From Calamus simplicifolius (taxonomy: Eukaryota > Streptophyta > Magnoliopsida > Arecales > Arecaceae), in contig UESW01003828.1 in NCBI GenBank assembly GCA_900491605.1, positions 196,811 through 260,810 of the forward strand: a stretch of DNA of 64,000 nt. The letters run 5' to 3'. Below, one piece after another: positions 47,965 through 59,900 of the stretch. The translations under genes were made by a program, and so were the position numbers. Each line of letters begins with the position of its first letter. Within the stretch, counting starts at the first letter, position 1. The notes below the pieces were generated by a model, which was not told where the DNA came from, ran no database searches, and was given only the letters and a program-made list of their open reading frames with translations.

Positions 47965-50900
47965 CTATTTCTCCTCGCTCTTTAGTTCATTTTCAATGAG
48001 TTTTACCTTCTTGGTGTTTTCAAAGTTAAGATTGGAAAGCTCTTGCAGAGATGCTTTTAGCTGCGACATCTGAGCATCCGGCACATGGTTCTTTCCCCTT
48101 ACTAGCGTTCGCCTGGGAGCATTCCATGAATTAACTGCTGAAGATTGGGTATGTCTTCTAAGCCTTGCATTCAAAGCTTCAATGGAAGAGTGCAGGGCTT
48201 CCAACTCTACATCTACAAACCTCCCTGCAAGAAATCGAGTAACTGATGTCAAAATTATGATATGATAAGCAGCGAATGATTGGTTTAACGAACTCTGGCA
48301 TACCAAGCTGGGCCTTAAATTCTTGTTCCGCTCTTGATAATGGTTTCTTGTTTGCTCCAGGTAACTTTTTGAAATTCTGTAGACGCTGTTCCAAAAGTTC
48401 ATATACCTTGGAGGCACGGTCTATCCGATTTTTTATGCCTTGTTCTTTGGCTTCCACATTCAGAAGCAACTGCTTTGTCTCATGCAAATGCTTATGTTGG
48501 TCTTCAGTTATTGTTTTTAGATAGCCCGCATGTTCTTTGAGCTCAATATAGACCTAAGCAATGCAGTATCAAGTTAACTTCAGAAAAAGAATGATTAAGA
48601 TGGATGGTAGGTTTGTCCAGAACTCAAGATCATGCAACCAGAAAAGCAAGAAGTTAGGTCTCATCATGATTTAAGCAATAAAATCTAATCTCATTCTTTA
48701 CATTGCCCACGCCTTCAGTACAAACCAGCCTCTACAGAGGACTGTATTCTTCTTTTCTGTCTTTAACTGAAGAAAAGCTAGACCACCTACTACGTCACTT
48801 TTGATGGTCATACAAAAACAAAATATTGCTGAAAAAAGGAAAATGTCTTGTTTTTTACGACTATGTGAAAAGGAAGATAATCAAAGGGAAAAAAAATGCG
48901 AAAACGAAAGGATCTAAAAAATGTAAACTCCCCAGAAGGAACAAAAAAATTAAGAGCAAGGTTTGCCATCTGCTAGTACAGTATTGTATGTACCGTACCA
49001 ATGCTCCATGCTACCATTCTCTTTCTTAAAATTTTCAGTTTTTATGGTTATTTAAAAATTTAGAGATCATGAAAACGTAATTTTAAGATTGTTTTATTAG
49101 TACTATTATATTTCATATTAGTTCCGGAGGCTATATGATTACTTTGACAATCACATATCATAAACCATCTCATTCATTATCATAAATTACATAAAGTGAA
49201 TCTACAATGTTTCAAAAATATATATTTACTTTAGATATATTAGTGATTTTTATAATTTATTTTCACTTTATACATGCTATAATTTATAAAATTATGTAAA
49301 AATTATGTATATTGTCCTACATAATGTCCCAATCACCAACACACATCACCATATTTTTCATGAACTGAATTAATAAATTTTAAGTTACAAACACTTAAAA
49401 ATTTGATGATTTACATTATAATGCAAAAAATGGCTCAGTTATTTCAGAAAATACTTCTAAATAATCTATATATACAAAACGTTAATATTTAAGATCTTTT
49501 TTGCTTTTTCAAAATATTTCTAATTAATTTTAAATTAAAAATAATATTTAACTATAAATATCTAAAAATTAAACTCCGCCAAGGCAAAGTGGAGGAAGCA
49601 GATTTATATAGCCGACCCCATGTAGTTGGGAAAAGGCTTCGATGAGTTGAGTATAAATATCTAAAAATTAATTTTAATTTGTATAACCCTACCACATATA
49701 GTAAATATAGTTTTTTTAGTCCATTGGTATATCTTAATCACCGCTTACTTTCAAATTTGTTTGATTTTGTGTCTAGATTCAGGCAACCATAACCATAACC
49801 ATAACCAAATTTAAACAAATTATTGCCCAAAAAAAAGCAACATACACAACCTCAAACATGCAACCAATTTTTAAATTGTTGAATAATTTTTATCATTTTT
49901 AAATATATATATATATATATATATTATTTTAAAAATTTACTTGATCAATGAACAATCATGATTTTTTTTTTTGGGCATTGACCTCTACAGTATATCATGA
50001 AATGATACCAAAACACAAATTTTTGGTACATTTTTGCCTATGATATCATTTTTGGGCCTATTTTAGGCTAGAACAGGGAAAAGGCAACAAATGAAAAGAT
50101 TTGGTAATGATTAGATTGAAGCTCAAAACCATAAAAATTGTTCTGCTCCCTTGAACTACAATTCTCCACTCATCACTTTCTCAACTGAAAAGAGACGGGA
50201 AAGACATCAGGATGCCTTCTCTTCCCTTCTTACTCATGAGAGAGCTTGGAATCAACTCGAACTAAGTCGCACTGAGCAAAAATGCGCGGTTCCACTCATT
50301 GTGGACCAAGTTCTAAATTGAACTAGCAAACCTACCTAGTTCAACACCAACTCATTTCATGATGACCTGAACAGAGCAGTTCGGATCGGTTTTACAAACC
50401 TTGGTTAACAAGTGTGGGATCATTATGTAATTTTTTAGAACCCTACTTGGAAGGAAGACGTTTTACAGAATAATTCAGCAAGAGGCATTGGTCATCTAAA
50501 ATGCATGTTTTCAAAATCAATGCATGGATTGGAAATTGCATATCATTGTTCAGCTACACTTTACCAAGAAGGATAGGCTCTTCTCAGGGGTGGCGACTGA
50601 AGACCATGGGCCAAGAGGAGTCAGAACCATATAGTTATCGGTGCTCATCTAAAACACTAATGCTCAATGAATGCAATTTTTCTCTACTGCCATGATAATA
50701 ATAAAAGTAATAAAAAAGCAGTAATCCTTAATGAAATATATTCTTTTTTCATTACCTTGTGTGCATACTCCACATAGTTCTCATGAAAAAGCTTGCTATA
50801 GTGATGAAGAGTTGACCGTCCTTCAATCGAGTCAGCAGTTAAAGATCGAAGAGTTGTTGAAGGCGGAACAAGGATGACCTTGGGACCATCAAGAAGCTCT

Positions 50901-53900
50901 TTGCTTATAATCTCAGGGATAGCAGTTTCTGTATCACCAACAGGCTTGGTGTCCATATCATAAAGAACAGGCGGTAAGTCATTCCAACCCTTTATCTCTA
51001 GCAAAATACACTCGTAGGAGGAAGTGATTCCAATTATCTGTGAATGACCATATGGGTCAGCTATTGTAACAAAACCAGAGAGAACTGGAGAGACAGAGCA
51101 ATTAGCGCCTGTACTGAGGACAGGATACACAGAAGGTGCTTTTGCAATCTTGTCCGTTGCAGAAGATATATTTGTGAAAGGCAGAAAATGCAAAGCTACC
51201 AAGTCTATCCCCCCACCATGAAGGCAGTAAAATTTCTCTGAAACAAGAGGATCAGAAAACATAGAAAGCTGACAATTATTCAATGCATTTTTGGGCAGTG
51301 CCAAGTCTACAATAGCCAGCCTGAGCAAAGGAGGTGGATAACCGACCCAGAATGTATCTGCAGTACTGCTGATATTTGATCCCAGGGTAAGTGGTTGGCT
51401 GGGCTTCAAAGTAGAAACTTCTTGTAAATTCGACTCACAAATCATAGCAATGCCCTTTATATGACCAGAAGAATCAACATTAAGACTGGGAGGACTACCA
51501 GTGTTCCAGTGAGGTTGGACTTCATCAGCCAGGGCATCAATCTGCAGCTGTCCACTGCCCCAGGCAATCACAAGAACTAAATCCTTGTCGATAGAACAGT
51601 AGAGAAGATCCACTGCCCTGCCATCACAACCTGCACTGCTCTGGGCTTCAGAATCATGATTCTCTTCGCCATGACAAATTTTAGCAAGAGGGCCCTGCAA
51701 TAGTAATGCACACGATACAACTTACAGATGGCAGAGAAAAATAAGGCTATTCAAACAAACAAACAAAAAAAAGAGATCAAACTTTTTATATTATAGTAGA
51801 AGGGGCACAAAATCATGTTTAAGCGTAAGCAAAATATTCAGATTCTTTTGGATAGCAGCATCAATAAAGATGCAAGCAATTCATATCTATTGCAATTGGC
51901 ACATTAAATCAAAATATCTAATCATAAGAGCCAGATTGATGAACTTCATGAATGGTGCTTCTTTTCAACGTTTGCAATTAGACCTTCAAAGCCATCCTGT
52001 GTCTAGCATTGTTGTTCAGGGAAGAAGATTTGCTGTCTCCACACCTCATGTTCTAGCTAACATCCAAGTTAACAGTATAAGAATATAATTATAGCCATCA
52101 AGACATATCTCAATGATATTGAGCTGGCTCAAACAGTCCTCATTCACCAAGCTTACTCTTCAGGGCAGCTTGTTATATTTCTAAAACAAGTGACACCCTA
52201 TCATCCACAGGATAGAGGTTCAACCCATTTCATAGTTTACATGCTTTTGTTATGACTTGATATATAGTGAATATCAAGTGTAAAAATAAAATTCTACCAT
52301 GATATGTGGAAAAAGAGGATTAGCCTTTCAGTTTCTTTCCTTTTTAACTAAGTTAAAGTTTGCCAGCGAGAGTAGATGCACTAGGGATTATAAATCTCAC
52401 TAAAAATATTTCGAACGCTTAGGGGACTAGAGAGAGGAAGGTTGCAAGGGCATGATAAGAATGGTGAATGGCAGCTCATTTTGAAATTATGGAATTTAAT
52501 TTTTGTAATATTAAGAAATAAGACTATAAGAATTAATATAAGTGCAGCTAAACACCTCGATAACAATGTGAGCCGATGCATACCATTCAACCTTAGTGCT
52601 AAAGCAAGAAACTATTTTTAACTTTTACAAGTGTAATACCCCAAACCCACTAGCTGGCCCAATTAACCTATTAGTACCAAAAACAAGTGACTCTAAAAAC
52701 TCGAATCTAAGTTAATTGGTAGTAGATGAACTTGAGTTATAAGCTCTTCAAAAAAATTTTCCATTCGATATAGTACTATTTTTAGGGCATTACAATCTCC
52801 CTCCCTTCCTCCATCAAGCGAGGTTCTTGTCGCACATCCTTAGCTAGCCAGAATATACCCCAAACCATATCATTGGTGCTACAAGGGTAGCTTCATGCCA
52901 TATCAGGACTCTGTCATCGTCTGTTCGGTAGCCTTTTCCTCCTGCCCACCGACTTTCATAAAGTCGAGTTGGCTCTAATACCATTTGTAACACCTCAAGC
53001 CTACTTGCTAGCCCAATTAACTTGTTAGCGAGCCAAAAATACATGGCATTAAAAACTCGAGTGCAAGTAAATGGGTGGCAGATGAACTTGAGTTGTAAGC
53101 TATTCAAACTTTTCTTTTTCATCCAATATGGGACTATTCTTGAGATATTACAACAAAAGATGAGAAACTCTTATAGGAAGACCAAAAAAACAACCAACTT
53201 TAGAATGGTAATTAATATGATCATTTGCCTAGAAATCGATTATGGCAAGAACATAACAGAAAATTTGTACATAACCACATAGAGAGGGACATTCAAAATC
53301 TTCACATGTGCAATGAAGGTGCAAAAGATGGTCAAGCAAATAGGGATTCATCATCAGTAAAAAGAAAATTTAAATAAAGCTATAGGCTCCATCAGAACTC
53401 CAGCAATGCATGTGCTTTAAGCAAAGTCAAGGTGACACTTTTTTTATGATGATGATTGTTTTTGAGAAGGAAAGCAATCTCAAGACTCATAATAACTGCA
53501 AAAAAAGCACCCAAGATGTTATCTTAAAACAATGTTGGTATTCTACTGTTGACTCCATATCGATTTTGATGATCACAAAACAATTAAGTAGTTTGGTGTG
53601 GAGCTACAGTGAAATGCAGATATTCAGTGGATATCAAGAAGAAGAACATGGAATTCAAGTTCTTAATAATGCTTTTGAGTATAGGAAAGAAGTTTTGAAC
53701 AAGAACAAGATCAAAGAAGAAAGATTCAAGCCTTAAATAATCAAAATTCAAGTGTTTAAGAAGATATTCCATAAAGAAGAATCAAAATATAAGAGCTAAC
53801 ACACTTGGATTCATCAAAACAAGTGATTTTCATGCTCCTTAAATGAATTCTGGTGATTTGAAACAAAGTAGCTGACTCCCATGCCAGCTACTGAGGTGAA

Positions 53901-56900
53901 TTTGAGTGTCAGGATGAAGTTACAAAGAACATGGTTCAATTAGTCGGTATGGTAGCCAACTAACATAAGAAGAATTTATCTCAGAACAAAGTAACCAACT
54001 CCAATGCCAGCTAATGAGTGAAAACTGGGTCACATAAAGAAGTTACAGAAGCCAAGCTCAAGTTAGTCGGCATGGTAACCGACTACTATGGCCTATATAG
54101 TGAGCAGATTCAAGTTAATCGGCATGGTAGCCAACTAACCTAGTGACAGGGCGTCTAACGGCTAGTTCTAACACATTTCAGCCTACGCAATCTTCAATGC
54201 AACGACTTCCAACAGTCTAAAATGGCTAATAAACGTTGTAATCCTTCATAAAGCTATAAATACAAGTTCAAATGAGTACTTTAGAGAGTTTTTAAGAGGC
54301 ATTAAGTGAAAATAAAGGAAACATTTAAGAGAGATTTCAGCCTTCTTTGTTTTCAAGAGCTATTGTGCTTCAAGTGATTTAAAGCCATCAAAAGCTCATT
54401 CAAGGCTCCACCAAACAACAAAAGAAGCTTCTTCAAGTGCTCAAGCTACAGCATTCAAGAAAGAGAAGCTCATTTAAGAAGAGTCCTATAAATTTGTAAA
54501 GTGACATTATTATTCTATTTGCTCACATAGAAGCTTTCATACTTTGATACTTGTATCATTTCTTACTTGTTTGAGTTTCAACTTGGTTGAAACTTGTCTT
54601 GGGTGTGCAAAACCCGTAATTGATGGTTTGATTGGCCTCCACGTGCCGTCTAAACAAGAAGCTAGCTCGATTAGCTAGGGTTGTGATTGTTGTGGAAACG
54701 ACTAATGGAGAAAATTCCCAAGAGATCCTTGGGAAGTGGATGTAAGTGCAAGGTTGGCACCAAACCACTATAAATCTTTTGTGTTTGTGTGATTGGCTTC
54801 TTGTGCTTGATTGCTTTTCACTTCACCTCACTACACATTATATTTTCTGATCTTGATTAAATTTTAAAATTGCACATACTTGCTGAAATTTTTAAAGAAC
54901 CCAATTCACACCCCTCCTGTTGAATTGCTTGGCTGGGCAACATCTACTTTGAGCATGTGCCAGTGGATTCATCAATTCTAAATATGTCAATGCATTAGAT
55001 CTTGACCAGCACCATTCTGCTCTGGCTAGACTAAATCCATATTCTTGATCCTAATAATAACAATTTGACGTGAATATAAATTAAACTAGACTCAGGTTGG
55101 GGTTGACCCAACCAACACCTACTATATATAAAATTATACTAGAGTATCAATATAAATATTGCATGTTATATTTTAATATAAACGTTAATGATATGATACA
55201 CAGCCACCTTTTCTTCTTCCTCATCAGCAACAACCCTAGCCTTGTTGGCCCATCTCTATCACCTCAACTCACAACCCTCCTTTGCTCCTCTCCTGCTCAA
55301 TGCCTACCCACCATCACTGTCCTCACCCTACTCACCCCAAAACCCTTTCTTTCCACCCATACGCTCACCTTGTATCCCGCCACCCTCCTCCTCTACCTCA
55401 TCCAACAACCCAATGCCAATGCTCAGCACTCCCCACCTCCCTCCACCCAAAAAAAAAAGGAGAAAAGAAAAGAAAAAAACTGAACTCACACCAATAATCT
55501 TTGCCTCTCATACTGAGTATCCAATTTTAATAGATCAAGATTTGGATCACTGTTAGATTTTTACATTAAGTGTTCTGTGAAGATCTAAATTAAGAAGAGA
55601 CTACACAAAACATACTTCAAAACAATCCATGACTTAAAAGGACATATATCGTATTCGGGTCCACCATAATGAAACTTCAAATTCACCTATTTGGCCCAAG
55701 AACTAATGCTTTAAATTATGAAACTGATGGTTAAAATATCTAATGATATTACTGTGGCCTCAATTTTATAATTACTTCCACTGAGCAAATTAGTATCCAC
55801 TCCAGCTCAAACAATATAGCCAATTCCTCTCTCTTCATATGCGTGTGCGCGCGTGCAATTCCTCTCTCTTCATATGCGTGTGCGCGCGCACGCGCGCGCA
55901 CAGAGAGAGAGAGCATGCGTGCTTGACCTAGTTACACTATAGAAGATCTCCACTCGAATCCAGTCAGTTTAGATTCAGACAATGAGGATCTCAAATCAAT
56001 AATCCCAGCTATTAGATGTGATCTACTACCTCTAAAATAGTTATATAACAAAATCCATGTGATTTAGAGACCTCAGCCCGTGCATCAAGTGGTCAAAAAA
56101 TTAGAAGTCCAAATAATATGAAATGATTCATGTTCTTTTGACCTCTTGATGCATGGACTAATAGTCTCCAACAAGGTTCACCATCCCAATAGTGAACCCT
56201 GCACTGGTACCACAACAGTACAATATCGATATGCACAATACGTGGGTCAGTCTAACATACCGAGACTTGGTACGCACTTCATATGAAGCCTTGGTTCTAT
56301 ATTGTACACCTAGTACAGTGGCTATATTCAACATACTGAGACTCGATACACACTGCATGGTCTCCAACATATAATTTTTGGAGTGTACATATTTTAGAGG
56401 TTAGAAGCTATATCCAATGGCTCGGACCATCAATATGGTATCCCAATTGTCCAATCTACACTTAACTAGTTCAGAGCAAACACTCTCTTTCACATGCATA
56501 TATGTGTGTCCACACACACACACACACACACACACATTATCATCATCCACTTTAGCATTCAAATTTTGCTAAATCATGTAATGATTAAAAAAGTTGGCTC
56601 ATGAATATTATTAATTCAAAAGAAAATATTGCAAAATTACAGCAAAAGACATCCACACCATCCTTGTATCAACATATTGCATCTGACATGATAGAAGGAA
56701 GTTCCATATGTTGATGAAAGCAAAGTTACACAACCTATTTGCAACAAACTACCAGCCAAATTCTCTAACCTGTAATGAAAGAGAAGCATCTATCAGGGCA
56801 TAAGGATGAGCTCTTGATACTAATGCATTGCCTTCCTCAAATGATTGATCTGCTAGCTCTGGAAATGTTGCTTCTAACCAATCAATGGCCAAACGTGAGT

Positions 56901-59900
56901 TGCTAACAACTTTTAAATTTGATGACTTCAATCCAAACTCGTTCATGTCTTCATAAATCTCTTCTAAATATGCCCGACTGCATACACTGCACATCATGAA
57001 GACCAATTACAACAATCAATAAGCATATGGACAAGATGTTATAGATATGCAACTCTTTGATTTTAACTATCTTGTCTTGGTATATTCCTAAGTCCAGATC
57101 ATTATATACTATAAAACTGCCTCCATTTTATTCCAATGTTTTTTCTTCTTTTGTTAATTGGGTAAAGCTTTCTTATCTGACTACAAATGTATTGCACAAT
57201 GATAAAAACCTTCATTAAAAAAACATTAGTGCAACAACAAAAGAAACAAGCAAACATTTGGAAATGAAATTATATGAATGCTACAAACCTACCTTCCAAA
57301 AGGAACAACTGGGCAAAGGACATAAACTGAACCATCACTGAATAAAACAAAAACCTGCATGAACATGGAAAAAGGCCGATCACTTAAGAACCCCAAGTCA
57401 GGTTTGTTATGTTTAACATATAACCAGGAGCTAGTATCGATATTAGAGGAGAAGACTAACATTTATTAGACGAGAAAGGATATAGGCAGTCAAAAGAAAA
57501 TTTATTTTTATAACAACTTCAAAGACCATCGGTCCTCTAGAATTTCCAATTTACAAGTACATGACAGGTGCATGTGGGTTAGACAGGCCCAAGCGAATCC
57601 AGCATAACCTGATTTAGGTCTAACACCAAATGAAAAACTTAAATGTTCGGTTGATCATAAATCTCAAACCTAGATCCAAGTCCCCAACCAATTTGAGCAT
57701 GGGTGTGATATGAGTGGACCCTCCATACAAAGATTAAAGTGGAATGACCTAAAAATTGAGCCTAGTTCGACATATAACCATTCTCCATTGAGGTCAGCTC
57801 TAGATCATAACTTACACCAGATAAAACAATCTGAGCTCCCAGTCATATCAAGATTGGGCTCGCTAGGTTAACTAAAACCATCTGCATGCATTTTTGTATC
57901 ATATTATGCTTTCTTCAATAATATAGTCCTTTATTGACTTCCTCATCAAGATACTTAATTATTTTCCATTTTGAAAAATCTAAGTATTTCAATATTAAAC
58001 TTATCGAATGTATTTAATGATTTCTTTTGTTGGTAGGAAATGAGATATGCTTAGATAATTGGAAGTTCAACTCTTTTGTGCAACAATTGTATGCATTTTT
58101 TATTCACATATATGTCTTGTGCCAACTTAAGAGTTCAAAGGACTGGGAGTAAATTTTCAATTCTAGCTATGATCCACTTACCTGGACCAGGTCTAAATTT
58201 TAATTCAAATGCACATCCAGTTGACAACTCAAGGAGGTTTGGTCTAAATTCCAAAGCTTATCATCCGCACATGAAATGCTTTACAATCTGGTAAGAAATG
58301 CTCATAATTGTGTTCAAAATTTTGGATAGGATAGTAAAACTTAAAAGCTTAACAAACTCCATCTCTCCTTCCTTCACCCTCTTCTTATCCTGAGATGAGG
58401 AGACAAATTTCAAAATTTTCCAAAATTTAAGCAAAAAATACCAGAAACAAGAAAATAACGAATCAAGGAAGCTGGTATAAGCAAAGAAAAATTAGAGCAC
58501 ACGATGGGACTGTGTTGTATGTAAATAATTTTGCATCAAGAACCACCAGCATGGGATACGTTCAATCAATCAATTGCAGCATCATCTGAGATATGCGAAT
58601 GAAATATCCTAAACTCTAATCCTAGTAGATCCGATCCACAAGGAAGAATAAGAAAGAAAAGTACCCCAAGAATCCAAGAACCACATCCTCCAATTTAATT
58701 ATGGGACAATTCTCTTGTGTGAATAATGTGAACTTGGTAATGGCAGTAGCTACTTTCATATTTCAATGTATTTGAATCCATTTGATGCAGTATGTATCCT
58801 AGGCTCTTGTTTCTTTAATGTCTAACAAATGAGCTAATCAACAAATCATGGGTTTAGACGAAACAACAAAAAGGAAGGACTGATTTGAGGATGAGTAATT
58901 ACTGGATTTTTAATAAAAAAAAAGGAAACAATATATGACGTATAAAGATTAAAGTTTATGGAAATGTTAGAAAACGCGAAATATAGATTAAAAAATAACA
59001 CTACTGTACTAGAAAGGATTTCTAAATCAATCAAGGAATTAAGATTAAAGGTTGCTTGAAATAAATGGATTTTGCTAAAGTAGGGTGATTTTATTGCCAA
59101 AAAAAGAGGAGGAAATTCCATGCATAGAAAAATTTTAAGATAGAGAGAAGCTCTTGAAAAATTTGGAAGATGCAACAAAAATGCAATGGAGTAATAATCG
59201 CATAAAAAGCAAAGATGAGCAAACTATGAAATTAACAGACTCAAAGACTTGAGATATTGGACTATGAAGTATAACTTGTTTCCCACAATGTGAAATGTGG
59301 TGTGCAAGAAAATATGGAAAATTCAGAGTGATGATGACCATGCTAAATTCATAACAGCATTATGTAGATGGTAAGCAAATGGTTTTAGATGGAAGAATGG
59401 AAAAACACAAGATACGATATCAGTACTATATTGTGTTTCAAAGTAAATTAATGTATGACATATAGCATTGTATAATGCTCTATTACTTCTGATTGGTCAG
59501 GTATTTATTCCACAAGTGAAACTCAGAAAAAACCAAGATTGACAAAGGAACAGTACAACAGAAAAAGATCTCATGCAGCCAATAAGAAAATTCTAAAAAG
59601 AACAGATAGGCTCTGCTGGTAAACCTTCTAAGAGGTGATACAAATTGCAATACTTAAAATAAATGAATTAAAGTTTAGTAGGAACAAGACAAAATTAGAA
59701 TCATTCATAACAGCAAGGTCTTAAATCCTGTGGAATAGCAACGTCACAATTTTCTCACAGAACATGATGCACAAACGTCCCAGTCCATGTCGACGCTTGG
59801 GATAGGGGATGTCTCAAAACGTACCAATTGGGACATTAAGATGATGGCAAGGTAGCATATCGGTTGTAAGCAATAAGCAACTCATTCAGCAAATAAACTT

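Noticed and set aside
52844..53122. 92-codon minus-strand open frame as a small gene
   Set aside because: It lies across the right LTR, primer site and interior of the TRIM and has no domain.
52632..53152. Cassandra-type TRIM
   Set aside because: Cassandra LTRs contain a 5S rRNA-like promoter segment; I see none in either LTR here.
55097..55556. Three overlapping plus-strand open frames in a NUP88 intron (up to 128 codons)
   Set aside because: Low-complexity C/T-rich sequence gives proline/serine/leucine runs in all three frames; there is no domain and no splice context.
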